A program made the position numbers and the translations under genes. Source: Harmothoe impar (Eukaryota; Annelida; Polychaeta; Phyllodocida; Polynoidae). Taken from it: 64,000 bases of DNA. The DNA lies in assembly GCA_947462335.1 (NCBI GenBank), contig OX381705.1, forward strand, positions 38,339,570 to 38,403,569, given 5' to 3'. The notes under the pieces were generated by a model, which was not told where the DNA came from, ran no database searches, and saw only the letters and a program-made list of their open reading frames with translations. How positions within the stretch are numbered: the first letter of the stretch is position 1; the number at the start of each line of letters is the position of its first letter. Below, in pieces: positions 11,776-22,294 of this stretch.

Positions 11776-12046
11776 CTCTCTAATAGCTGGCATCGACATA
11801 TTCTTCCTCTAAGTCTGCGTTATCTAGCTTGATTTCTGCTAACCTTTTGTTGAGGTTGGTGAGGTCTTGCAATGCAAGGTTGTTCCTCTCCTTGGCAGCG
11901 GCTATACAATCCTCCAGGATCTCTTCTGGTTCCCTCTGGTCAGTGTGGGGGTGGGACAGGCTAGACTGTTGTTGTTGGTCCTCAACCCCCCTGCTCCTGG
12001 GGCATCGGTATCACTTGTGTCCCCCATACAGTCCTCCTGTGTCCTC
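11776..12046. other. Unassigned stretch between the two direct repeats
   Basis: Open on both strands over about 110 codons, merging into the minisatellite. No recognisable domain. Confidence 0.35.
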
Positions 12047-12206
12047 CTCCTCCTTCTTGGAGTTATCCCGAACTCCTCCTTCTGGGAGTTATCCCGAACT
12101 CCTCCTTCTGGGAATTTATCCCGAACTCCTCCTTCTGGGAATTTATCCCGAACTCCTCCTTCTGGGAATTTATCCCGAACTCCTCCTTCTGGGAATTTAT
12201 CCTGAA
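12047..12206. repeat. 26/27-bp minisatellite, 6 copies
   Basis: Unit begins CTCCTCCTTCTGGGAATTTA and ends TCCCGAA. The first two units are 26 bp (GGAGTTATCC) and the later ones 27 bp (GGAATTTATCC). All frames are open, so the long ORFs on both strands (for example the minus-strand DKFPEGGVR repeat) follow from the tandem structure. Confidence 0.95.
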
Positions 12207-12393
12207 CTCTAGAGTGGGTTGACCACAGTCTGTGCAATGCTTACAATTGCCATGTAAATATGGGCACAATTTGAGCAATTGACCATTGTAAAAAGCCAGA
12301 AGCACAAAACTGAGTCAATGTCCTGGCACCTCGGACAGGCTGTATGGTGGACTTCTTGGCACTGCCTGGGGTAGTTCCCCAGCCTCGAGCTCT
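12207..12393 (-). other. Possible Cys-rich coding relic
   Basis: On the minus strand one frame reads CPRCQDIDSV and another CKHCTDCGQP, both in pairs-of-cysteine spacing typical of zinc-binding domains, but in different frames and without intact splice sites. This could be a decayed exon or chance. Confidence 0.15.
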
Positions 12394-12431
12394 CCAGGCC
12401 CATTACAGCCGTCAGGCTGTAATGGGCCTGG
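12394..12431. repeat. Perfect 17-bp inverted repeat with GTCA loop
   Basis: CCAGGCCCATTACAGCC (12394-12410), loop GTCA, then its exact reverse complement (12415-12431). Confidence 0.95.
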
Positions 12432-12466
12432 ACAATTTTGTATCTAATAACTGTGACCTAGTTAGA

Positions 12467-12492
12467 AAATGATCCAGGATCCTGGATCATTT
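12467..12492. repeat. Perfect 26-bp palindrome
   Basis: Centred on AGGATCCT with no spacer; arms AAATGATCCAGGA and complement. Confidence 0.95.
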
Positions 12493-12564
12493 CTTAATGA
12501 GATAGCTCAACCACTGATTGGTTAATCATGGTCACATGACCATGAATGAGGTTGTGTATGGCCT

Positions 12565-12771
12565 CATGGGTTCGAATCCCACCCTATACGAAAATGTAGG
12601 TTCGTTTCTTTTTACATTATCTATTTGGCCATTTTTTAAGCAAAAATACCCCAATGCTGGTATAGTAATAACACATATTACATATTTGGACAGGGACAAT
12701 AGTGTAATAGAGGGCCATTGTACAGATACCAAAATTACTACCCATTTTGCCAAGGTGGGACTCGAACCCAT
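12565..12771. repeat. Inverted pair of tRNA T-arm-like motifs
   Basis: CATGGGTTCGAATCCCACC (12565-12583) pairs with its reverse complement at 12753-12771 with one mismatch. Each contains a B-box consensus (GGTTCGAATCC on plus, GGTTCGAGTCC on minus). This could be two SINE heads in opposite orientation or a foldback derived from one. The overlapping 113-125 codon ORFs at 12518-12895 are not gene-like. Confidence 0.6.
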
Positions 12772-13155
12772 GATGTCCAGATTGGTGACATCCATTACAA
12801 CCCAGTACATAATCATTCTCCCAGACTGTATGAGTTCCTGGTCTAGTGTTGGAGAAATACTTTTATTTTTCAAAATTCGATATTTTAAAAAGTAGCTCGG
12901 GACCCCCTACTTTTTTTTCCACTGTTATGCTACCGGTAATTATGTAAGGTATATTGGGGAAATATTTGGAGTAAATCTAAATACTTTTGACCCATTACTC
13001 CAGCCCTCACTCCAGCGGACGATGTTGTTGCCTGCCCTATTCGCCCTGCTGTTGCCCTAGGTCTTTACTAGCTCAATAACATTTGATACAGATGTTTATA
13101 TTATCATCATTATACAGCAAATAAGGCCCATCCACACCATCGTCTGTGACTGCAG
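12772..13155. other. Unassigned stretch with GGGACCCCCTA motif
   Basis: AAGTAGCTCGGGACCCCCTA (about 12890) is the reverse complement of a motif in the nested TTAA element near 47016. Otherwise nothing. Confidence 0.45.
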
Positions 13156-13365
13156 AGGGGTTTTCGGCGACCTAGCGACCTGGGCCGTTTTCCAGGCGAC
13201 TTTTCGACCTGGGGCAATAATTTAAGCGACCTGGCGACTTTTGCACAAAACTGATTATAGGATAAAGTGTCTAAAAAATGACCTTGCGACCTGGGGTCTT
13301 AATTTCGGCGACTTTCCGACCTGAGAGGGGGGGGGGGGGGGACCCCACTGCACCCCCATTGTCTG
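13156..13365 (+). repeat. GCGACCTGG-rich dispersed repeat, copy 2
   Basis: Direct repeat of 11575-11775: same module order (GCGACCTGG units, GGCCGTTTT, GGGGCAATAAT, ACAAAACT, TAATTTCGGCGACTTTCC, G-run then ACCCC). A short GACCTGGGCGACTTTTCAACC fragment of the family also lies at about 36283. Confidence 0.75.
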
Positions 13366-14045
13366 GGCCCCATCAGTTATGACTGGGGGACGTCGAGATT
13401 GTCGAGTTCGTTGGCTAGTTACAGGGACTGGCAGATCGTTCAGCCTAAACTTGGCTTCTACGTACATTCCCAGAGAGTGAAGTGCAGAGCCCTGACAGCT
13501 GCAAGAGTAGAGTAAAGCATACTTATTCCGGGCAGCACCTATATCTGGATGCCCTGCTTCTGTCTATATCAACTAATTACAAACTCTAGTAATCCTGGTT
13601 CAAAGGTAAAAGGCAAAGTGTGTTGTAATTGGTAGTTCATCTATTAACTGGATTGTGGTAACCCGAAGCACGCTCAGTAATCGTTGCTGTCCAGAATAAG
13701 GAGACGTTACTCTGTGTTCTTTCAAGCAAAAACATCACCATTGAATGTTTGTCTTTTTTGCCGTGACTTGGCATTGGTTCAGAAATCCTCATACATCTAA
13801 ACGATTAAATTACGTACTTACTTCTGCATGAGCGAAAAATATATATGTATACAGGGGAGGAAAGAGAGCAGATGCAGATGCCAGAGTATGTTACTTCTGG
13901 TGAAATCAAAATATCCAACTCTCTCCAGAAAACGTAGGATTGTAAACGTATTAATACGAGCTTTGACTGATAGTAATATCGAGGTTTATATATGAACGTG
14001 TACGCCAACATGGATGTGTAACGTCACAGGTCACGTGGGGGCAGG
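13366..14045. other. Unassigned stretch
   Basis: No gene, RNA or repeat recognised. Confidence 0.5.
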
Positions 14046-14180
14046 GGTGGATCCAGGAATTTGAAAAAGGGGGGTGGGGGGGGGGGGCGTGATACAGGCA
14101 ACGTACTGGGGGTATTGGCAGGTTTTACATTAAACTATACAGAAGAATAGGGGGGCGCACGCCGGGTCCGCCCCCCCCCC
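14046..14180. mobile_element. Degenerate GTGGATCC...GGTCCGCC element
   Basis: Begins GTGGATCCAGG followed by a G-run and ends in GGGTCCGCC followed by a C-run. This is like the better-preserved element at 56216-56684, whose termini are CAGTGGCGGATCC. It is short and eroded. Confidence 0.4.
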
Positions 14181-14316
14181 ATCTAAAAGTATACAACTTG
14201 TAGGCTAGACGTTTTGAACGTGTAGAGGCCACTCTACAAGTACTTGCAGAGAGAATAGATATAAAAGAAAAATGTATATATACACATACTTCAGGTGTTG
14301 GTAGGTTAATATGGGG

Positions 14317-14606
14317 CTGGGCCAAAAAAAAAAGGTTTGTTTCCGATAACCCGACCGGGTCTAGCAAAACAGGGCCGGGTCCCCCTCTTTTTTTTCTCTT
14401 TTTCAAATCTTTCCCTACATGCCAGTTTTTACGGTTTGTAAATCGGATAATCTTTTTAGGATTTTAGAGGAAAAACGCTAAAAATAGGCCTAAAATAGGA
14501 AAATTTAAAAAAGAAAATTAAAAAAATATATTAAAAAATCCGACCGGCCGGGTCTGGGTTGTCTGACTATGTTACCGGAAACCAACCCTTTTTTTATTTG
14601 GCCCAG
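14317..14606. mobile_element. MITE with CTGGGCCAAAA termini
   Basis: Left end CTGGGCCAAAA, then GGTTTGTTTCCGATAACCCG. The right end mirrors it with GTTACCGGAAACCAACCC then TTTGGCCCAG. Non-coding, 290 bp. Related single-ended fragments with GGTCGG / GGTGACCTGAAACAAAC lie at 15420-15655, 17800-17950 and 30555-30890. Confidence 0.7.
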
Positions 14607-14677
14607 TATAAACCCTTAACCACAAACCCTGTACCTGTACTGCTACCTGTACTTCTACCCCTTGCCATACCCGTAGC
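14607..14677. other. Short unassigned stretch
   Basis: Direct repeat of ACCTGTACTG/ACCTGTACTT only. Confidence 0.4.
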
Positions 14678-14774
14678 CTTAAACCCGCAGATCTTACTGC
14701 ACGTGCAGTAACAGTCAGAGTGCAGTCGCGACAGGTACTCAGGCCTATATATAGGGGCGGTGGGCCTTTAAACG
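14678..14774 (+). repeat. Shared 95-bp module with TATA box and E-box palindrome, copy A
   Basis: About 85% identical to 52244-52339. It holds TTACTGCACGTGCAGTAA, a perfect 18-bp palindrome centred on CACGTG, then AACAGTCAGAGTGCAGTCG, then CCTATATATAGGGGCG, a TATA-box-like sequence, and is bounded by TTAAACC-type inverted ends. It may be a promoter-bearing short mobile element; no transcript start can be seen from sequence alone. Confidence 0.6.
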
Positions 14775-15419
14775 CTCCACAATCTAAACCTCTCCATTGT
14801 GTGAGACAACTTGGGAGTTTGAATCTTTATGTTTACATACAGACTCAGCAAATTCGAGCCAGTGTGAGTGACTGTGGGTGATTTACTCACAACCGTGTTG
14901 TTTGAATTTAAAAAAAGTCGTATAGTGTAAGTGATGACCCAATCTCACTACCACTGACACATGTGTCTTAGCCGTCTTAGCACTGCCTCACTGGGACTCA
15001 CGTGTATGTGTAATGATGCAGCCTCACCTGCAGCGGACCATATTTTGTTGATTAAATATATTAACCTTATTGATAACATCAATATCTAAATACTTCGTGA
15101 AATGTAGCTGTGTTGGCATGTAATACCCGTGTTAGATGAGTATTCAAGAGATAGACACCATGAATGGTTGATACTTGTAGTTTATTTAGTGTATAGTGTG
15201 AATAGTGACCACCTCTCTGTCCTCCGATGCCCTCTACCTGCGGCATGGCCCTTACATAGTGAGCCGCCCAGGGGGAGGGTCATGATGTCACAGATGTGGT
15301 ATATGGTACATGGAACGTGATTGGATAACATCTTAAAGCTCATATAGTACATGGTATATATGTGATTGGTCAGCAGTGGTCAGTACCACCTTGTGGCGGC
15401 TTGTTAGCCGCCTGCCAGG
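14775..15419. other. Unassigned stretch
   Basis: No supported gene; short ORFs only. Confidence 0.5.
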
Positions 15420-15655
15420 AGTGCATATTTTAATTACCGTTATGTTTTTTTTTGTTTTTTTACATACCCTAAAATTGACCCCAAAAAGTGTAAAAAATGG
15501 GAAGATTTTTTCAAAACTTTTGTAAACCTAAAATTGCCCCCAAAACCGTGTAGAAATATAAAAATTTCTTCAAGATTGCATAAAAAAAACGTAGGGTCGG
15601 CCCTGTTTAGATAGGGTCGGTCGGGTGACCTGAAACAAACTTCTTTTTTTTTGGC
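15420..15655. repeat. Member of the GGTCGG/GGTGACCTGAAAC repeat family
   Basis: T-rich body with CCTAAAATTGACCCCAAAA and CCTAAAATTGCCCCCAAAA, then GGGTCGGCCCTGTTTAGATA and GGGTGACCTGAAACAAAC followed by a T-run and GGCC. The same features occur at 30555-30890. Non-coding. Confidence 0.55.
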
Positions 15656-15755
15656 CTAACCTGCCCCACTGGCCGCAGTGTTAAAGGTCCTAGTTCCCTA
15701 CCTGCAATATGTATATGCTTAATTGCTTGTTGATAATTGCCTACTACTGCCCAGT

Positions 15756-15872
15756 ACCACCACACACCTGGGTGGTGGGGCTGGACGCCTACTGGACGCA
15801 CTGAGGCCGCAATAGCGGGCAGAGCACAACCACTCACCTGGGTGGTGGGCTGGACACCTACTGGACGCACTG
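15756..15872. repeat. 70-bp tandem duplication
   Basis: Two units beginning CACCTGGGTGGTGGG and containing CCTACTGGACGCACTGAG, at period 70. Confidence 0.85.
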
Positions 15873-16501
15873 AGACACTGGAACTGAAACTGGTCTTGCA
15901 GTGTGCTGCACCTTCCTCAACCCTAGCAGCCTCGAAATATGAATATTAATAACTAATAATTACACATCATATTGTTGCATACATGTAATTACATATATTA
16001 CGTAATATCACATGTACTGTTTCGTAATAACAAAATATACAATTGGGGTAAAGGAAAGCGGGGATCTGCAGTGTGCCTGGGGCAGTGTGACAGCTGTTTC
16101 TCAATTAGTGTCATACTAGGCCTACATAGACATGGGAAATTGTCTTTTATGTCTTCGATATGACTCTTATATTACATAGCTGGCTATCATTATGTTCCCT
16201 TTCTTCATGATATATATATATATAATCATTAAATGAACCTGGTTCATATATGGGATAAGATCTATCAAATCAATATACACTGTACTGTTTTATGCCCCAT
16301 CTGCAAAGTACATGTACAAACAGCATGAATCTATACTTCCATAGTCTCTTCACCCTGATAAGGATTAGTCATACGGAATGAGAGCTGACATAGAGTGGCA
16401 CATAGTCACGCAGTGAGTGAGAACCATGCTGCCAAGATGTGGTATGCAGAGTGAGAGCTGACAGAGGATGACTCGAGATGACACAAAGTCTTATCACTCA
16501 G
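15873..16501. other. Unassigned stretch
   Basis: Contains a short (TA)n tract near 16211 and GAGAGCTGACA repeats near 16380 and 16453. No gene. Confidence 0.5.
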
Positions 16502-16588
16502 AATACCCTCACCATGGATCGCCACCCATCATGGCACATTATGACGCCAATTGCTGGAGACATTACATCTGAGCGTGTAGTATGTGAG
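16502..16588 (+). CDS. Weak candidate host exon
   Basis: A CACTCAG acceptor at 16501 and GAG|GTAAGC donor at 16588/16589 bound an 87-base segment that is open in the frame containing ATG at 16514 (context CTCACCATGG). The 29 codons include MTPIAGDITSERVVCE. The acceptor has only a modest pyrimidine tract and I recognise no domain. It lies about 1.4 kb upstream of the better exon at 18010 on the same strand, so both could belong to one gene, but their phases (0 here, 1 there) do not join directly. Confidence 0.2.
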
Positions 16589-17552
16589 GTAAGCACCGAC
16601 CTGTATACATAGACACATCTCAATCTGAGCTATTCTGGAGGCCGATGTGTTGCCGACCCTGCTCGACCATGTAGTCTCCCTGCCAACCTACCTACACTAA
16701 CAAAAAGTTCCCATCAGCAGGACGGGGGCACAGGTCCCCGCCCGCAACCAGTACTTGCCAATGTTGTGGAGCTGCTCCGGTGACCTAGGTCGCCCTGCGG
16801 TGCGGCCAGCCCCGCCCGCTGAGAGTCTACCTGTGAGCAGGTCGGCGGCCGCCCGAGCCGCTCACTGAGCTGCTCACCTCGCCACAAGACGGTAGCCACA
16901 AGCTGCTGTGTCAGCAATCTGTCTGAGTGAGTCAGTGAACGCAGGTGCTGCTTTACATACCAGGCTGTTTTCTATATATCCCGTGCATTTCCTGTGTACT
17001 GCACCAGTAGACACTTCTCTCAATCTACGATATGGTAGCTGGTGACATTGAATCAATTTGTACATCAATTTACAATCACATAGCATGAGATGAGGAATTA
17101 AAGCCTCAATAATATTTCAGAAGCTATATTCAACTAGTTATATACCCTGTGTCAATCTAGAATTGTCCACAGTGTTGTTTATTGACGGTCCGCATGTAAG
17201 TAGTATAAGGAAGCGACTGCCTTGTCAGGTTACACAGCTGAATGTCCCCTCAGCCAGGATGCGTGTTCAGTTATGATATAGATAATATGTTCTCAATTGG
17301 TGGTCATGCTGGCGCTATTTATAGTCATCAATGTACAGACAATAGTACCCATTACTTACAAATGTTCTTCGTCAAAAGGCAGAATACAGTATTTGAAGCT
17401 TTATATTCAATGTTTTTTGTCCTAAAAACATATCTGATACTGCCCTGAACGTGGTGGAGGCAAAGACCACGGTAAGATTCTATGAAGCTTGGAGGCCCAG
17501 CGGAGGCCTATAACGATACATCTGAAATCCGCAGTTTTGGTTCCAGTAGATT
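16589..17552. other. Unassigned; possibly intronic
   Basis: GC-rich at 16700-16920, AT-rich afterwards. No exon or repeat convincingly supported. Confidence 0.4.
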
Positions 17553-17618
17553 TTGCTGTAATCAAACAGAAGAATCTACTTTAAAATTACAGCATATTCT
17601 TCTGTTTGATTATAGCAA
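17553..17618. repeat. 23-bp inverted repeat (hairpin)
   Basis: TTGCTGTAATCAAACAGAAG (from 17553) pairs with 17596-17618, with one mismatch over 23 bp around a 20-base loop. The size would suit a small-RNA precursor or a foldback relic; TGCTGTAA recurs just downstream. Confidence 0.8.
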
Positions 17619-17799
17619 CTGAGCAAATTTTGCTGTAAAATTACAGTAGTTTAATACTTCTAACAGTGCACATTTCATGATTCGCCAGCGTTCCAAGATC
17701 AGAACCAAGATACCAAAAGATCGGCTTGTGCAGGTACTCATGTGGTCAGGTAGTGGTCGGGTGAGCAAGTTACCTTCCGGATATCCTTAAATGGACAAC

Positions 17800-17950
17800 A
17801 AACCGGACTTTGTAAAAGATTCGCTCTCAAGTCCTTTTAAATTGTCCTATAAAAGAACTGTAAAAACTAGCAAAAATAAGCGAATAAAAAGAAGCTTGGG
17901 TAGGTCCTGCTTCGCCAGAGCCGGTCAGGTGACTGGAAACCAACCTTTGT
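17800..17950. repeat. Fragment of the GGTGACTGGAAACCAACC family
   Basis: GGTCAGGTGACTGGAAACC and AACCTTTGTTT match one arm of the element at 14317-14606. Confidence 0.45.
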
Positions 17951-18009
17951 TTAAGATTCATCCCAGGTGATGGCACATACGTGTTGCTAATGCCTCCTGT
18001 CTCTTACAG

Positions 18010-18127
18010 CTGTTGTGCGACTCACGTGCCCCAAGAACCGAATCAAGATGGCCGACAAGCGGTCCACGTCCGCCATGGTACAATGGCGCCGGGAGGACTT
18101 CACCGTATCCGCTACCAGACCCATCAC
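18010..18127 (+). CDS. Candidate host exon, HYR/sushi-like extracellular fragment
   Basis: Bounded by a good acceptor (TGCTAAT branch-point-like motif, pyrimidine-rich run, TTACAG ending at 18009) and donor GTGAGT at 18128. The 118-base segment is open in the frame starting GTT at 18012, with two bases left over at each end (introns in phase 1 and phase 2). The peptide includes LTCPKNRIKMADKRSTSAMV followed by QWRREDFTVSATRP. The CP-N...AD...SA.V.W spacing resembles the start of a HYR domain, a module of secreted and cell-surface proteins often found beside sushi repeats; this is resemblance by eye, not a search. No partner exon is clearly identified, and repeats crowd both flanks. It could instead be a pseudo-exon. 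Confidence 0.45.
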
Positions 18128-18805
18128 GTGAGTACAACATCAGTCAAATCAATGAACACTTCAGGGTAAACTAAATTGCTATGACTACCCTGTAAAAATA
18201 TTCCGTTCAATATACAGAGAATCAATGTAAAATTTTACGGTGGATCATTGTAAATGTGATTACGGTGAGGCAGTGTAAAATCAATTAATTTTACTTAGAA
18301 TACTTGTTATCCAGTACGGATAACACAGTTTATTTGACAGTGAAAAACAGTTTATTTTACGGTGTAGCTACGTTTAATTGATGTTCAGTTTTATCACACC
18401 AGGTGGCAGTTTGGTTCATAAGAAAATTTTCATGGATGCTATGAACACCATTTTTGTGTTGATAAATATATACGTAGGATAGCTGTAAGGTTTGATTTGT
18501 AGCCATCCTAGAGTGACTTCTACTCATGGACTGGCATTACAAAGTGTCATGAAGCATTATATAAGGCTCTCACAGACTAATTCCTAATGCTTAGGCCTGA
18601 AGTTTTGACACTAAGATGATATTGCTGATTGGACATGGTACCAAATTGGGTATGCAACCATATTGAACGGGGAGTTAGGTATGGGGGGATAAATGAACTA
18701 AAAAGCACTGGGATATATAAGTCGAATTACACAAAATACCATTATAATTATCATTTAGGCACTGTATTAAAATGGCAGTGATATTCTGTATTCCAAATTA
18801 CGGAG
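18128..18805. other. Putative intron / repeat-derived
   Basis: Contains several TTTTACGGTG and TTACAGTG motifs on both strands, suggesting an old repeat. No further exon recognised. Confidence 0.4.
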
Positions 18806-18919
18806 ATTCACTGGCACCACTGGGTGCTGGACTTTCACTGTTATAATTACGGTGAACTTGAAACAACAGTGACCATTATGTTTACAGTTAAAGTCCAGTA
18901 CCCAGTGGTGCCAGTGAAT
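18806..18919. repeat. 36-bp inverted repeat (hairpin)
   Basis: ATTCACTGGCACCACTGGGT (from 18806, arm to 18841) pairs with 18884-18919, with two mismatches over 36 bp around a 42-base loop that itself holds TTACGGTGAA. Flanking TAAAATGGCAG and CTGTCATTTTA extend the pairing after a gap. Most likely a foldback MITE. Confidence 0.85.
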
Positions 18920-21259
18920 GTCTGTCATTTTAAAGGATTTCTTTTACAGTGTATGTAAGGTTTCTCAATGGTTTTCACCCCTTAGTTACATTTCAGAAAA
19001 ACAAGTTGTCAGAAATCCTCCTTGGGGACGTCCCTCAAATCCAATATGGCCACCTTTATAGTGTCTCTCAATATCAAAATGTCCTATATCTGGTTCTAAT
19101 CAAGATATTTGCTCTCAAGAGTCAATTGACATCAGCTTGAAATTATACATACAGTAACATTATTTCCCAATGCCATGGTCACATGGTGATATAGCGATTA
19201 GGCTGCCATAATCAGTGAAAGTACCAATTTTCAGACAAAGAACTATATTGACATTATTAGCATATTGCTACCTGGTGGGTGATGAAGGAAGTGATAAATA
19301 AGACACTTTAAAAGGTCATATAGAAGGTCTGTCTGAATAATGGCAACCACAACTAAGCTATTGTGTGGAATTTTTAACAGCATTAGAATGATAAATTAGT
19401 AGATAGGTAGTAGATGGATAAGACAAATACATCCATTTTACAAATGACCTAAGATCAAGGTCACCTGCATATTGCAGAGGAGCTTTCTAGTAGTAATAGT
19501 CCTTCGGGTATTGCCATGGCAATAATATATACATTTTTCACAAAATCCAAACCAATGTACAGTATTTCCATTTTCGACCTTAAAAAAGCTGTAATAATCA
19601 TAACCACACAGCCTACTATGCTGCTTACAATAAGGTGGGTACAGTTCTCTTAAGATTATGGGAGATACAAACTGTCCAGGCACTACTGTGGGAATTACTA
19701 CACTAGGGCAAATAACAGCAGGGAATACAATATGTCTGCCATAATAGTACTACGTGTGACCATCGTCCTACAATTACTTCACTGAGTGCAAAGCTGGGTA
19801 GTACAGGATTCACTAAATACTATAATCCTGAATTTATCATTGTGAACCAATTTTGAATTGGTTTTCATGGTGATTCTTAAAAATTCAAAATGGTCACCAT
19901 ACAGATTATTCTTTATTGATTATTTGGAGTCCCTAGCCACAGGAGTATCCTTTCTGAATTTGAAATTGTGCATTTATCTTGATTAGATACTGATAGACCC
20001 AGTTTCGGCTCTGATTTCGCCACTTTCGATTGGTATTAAATTTCATTAAAAACTCAAAGTTGGCTGTATTGTCTTCGGGAGAGATAAACCTGATATGGGT
20101 GGCGCTGGGGTACGTTGAGCCCATATCATACATTACCTCAACGTTCAGCATCTAAAAGGGGTTTTGTTTACTTGCTTCTCCCGATTCATCTTGCTATCCC
20201 AGACTTAGACTTGGTGAGGTGTAAGATAAGCGGTACACGTCTATCAAGCTTTAATCACCTTAGAGCCAAGTACCACACCGACCCCTCCTCAGCCTCAACC
20301 AGCTTAGGTTTCCTTGGCTGAAGTTCACAGTATAGATTGGCGGAAAGTTGGCCTGCACCCAGTACTGTAGGGAGTTGCATAAAATTTCAAAAATGTGCTA
20401 GATATTATGGAATTGGTCTAGCCTAATAGAGCATTGTGATAGATTTCCAGAACTATATTGATCATCTTCCTACTGCATCTAGTTCCTATGCAATGATGAT
20501 GGAAGCAATTGTTATGTTGAATAATTTCTGTAATCTAAACTGATCAGAATAGGAGAATCAGGTTAGTATTTTTCCAGCTGTAAATGTATATCTTCATATA
20601 AAATTTAACAAAAGTGTTTTCTGGCATTAAGTGGGGCAGTGTAACCTTGTTATACATGTGCCTGGTGACCTTTGACCTAATTAAAAATGCCATTTGACCT
20701 CACTATTTCTATTTATCTGTCTATGGGAGACATGGGGGTCTGGTCAGAAATGCCTGAATTTCACATATGCCATTACTAATACAATAACCAACAATCCAAT
20801 GGGTACAATCTTGAACAATCTCTATATTTTCATTACATTTTGACATGACGAACGTCAAACTAATGTTTCAATCAACACCAATCTGAAACTATGACCTATA
20901 TCCCAGGATGACTGCATTCCTATTAACCACCTTCATTTTGTGAAAAAAGAGGCACCTAGGGTTTTTGTAGGTCAGTAATTAAAGTCAGGAAAGGGTTTTC
21001 CTACCACATGAGAACTCTCACCACAAGCTGAGCACACATATCTACGAAAGCAACGTTCTCCCCACATACACATTCCCTCGTTCCAGCCATAACACACCTG
21101 AACTGAAATGTCACGTGTGGCATAGCCAAATCCCCTTCGCCTCCTCCTCTCAAATTTCTCCAACACGACATCAGAACCCAAATTTTCACGAATCACATCA
21201 CTACTTCGCTTTTATGCCTTTATACCATCATTTGATGCATTTTCTCGTATGGTCGCGTC
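18920..21259. other. Unassigned, AT-rich
   Basis: About 2.3 kb with only short ORFs lacking motifs. AACCAATTTTGAATTGGTT near 19846 is a small inverted repeat. Confidence 0.45.
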
Positions 21260-22294
21260 CCGGGCCAGAATGCAGTGGAAAGACAGTGTCAAATCAGTGT
21301 GAATACAGTGTAGTGTGGCAGAAGTGCTTCAAATCAGTGTACACTGCTATTCTGCTGTCAAACACTGCAGAGCAGGGTAGTAGAATAGCAGTCATAGATA
21401 AGTGTTATATCAGTGTGTAAGCAGTGTTGAAGCAGTATGTCCGAAATATGTAAATGAGGTGGCAGTGCTTGACCAGTAGCCTACTGATTTAGCACTGCTG
21501 TAGCAGTGGCTATTCAGTAGTGCTGTAGCCCATATGAACCGGGATAGTGGCAGTATTGGATCAGTACTACTGACCAACCACTGTATCAGCAGTAGCTGAT
21601 CAGTATATACGGATTGAGCACTACTGTAGCAGTATGGCATCAATAGTACAGATGCTACGGTGAGCAATCAGTGGATATACAAATGTAACCTATATACATG
21701 TATAATTCAAAAGGTCTTTCAAGATGTTGACCCAATAGAAAAAGTAAGGCTGTGAGAGCCAGAACAGACTTGGCTGATTTACTTACCATAGTGAAATCTT
21801 AATTCTATTTCAAGTAGCCCAATGTGATCACAGGGTCTTGAATGTATTGTATACCCATTCTTGTAACATTGAGTAGCCTCCTTGACAGAACATTTCTGTA
21901 AAATATGCTCCCTATATGTGTTTCTCTGTTGGTTCCACAGGATTCTGGCGCATTCTGTGTAAATGTCAAATTCAAATGTGTCTAGTAACCCAAGTAAAAG
22001 TACCGGTAGGCCATAAGCACCAGTATGTCAGTATTGAATCAGTTGACTACTGAAATACATTGACATTCGCCTTGAGGACTATGTCCCAGAAGTGTTGGAT
22101 CAGTAGCCCAGCAAATAATCCATGAACTGACAGTGATAGCAGTGGAAGTTCAGTGGATACTGGTTATGCACTGAATAAAGCAGTGGGGGATCAGTAGTTT
22201 TGGGAGTGTTATATCAGTGCATACTGAATTATGCAGTATTGAATCAGAATTTTAGTGGTCACTGATAGATAGGCCTATTGCCTTCTGGCCCGGG
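21260..22294. mobile_element. TIR element filled with CAGTG/CAGTA subrepeats
   Basis: Termini CCCGGGCCAGAATGCA on the left and, reading in from the right, CCCGGGCCAGAAGGCA. Inside, ATCAGTG, CAGTATTG, AGCAGTG and ACTGCT words recur dozens of times in both orientations, densest at 21270-21665 and 22015-22260. No transposase frame. It resembles elements whose long termini are built of short subrepeats; superfamily not recognised. Confidence 0.65.

Noticed and set aside
11829..12305. ORFs with DKFPEGGVR or SGNLSRTPP repeats
   Set aside because: A 27-bp minisatellite keeps frames open on both strands; no flanking coding signal.
12518..12895. Overlapping ORFs of 113 and 125 codons on opposite strands
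   Set aside because: They span an inverted pair of tRNA-like motifs; neither has protein-like motifs.
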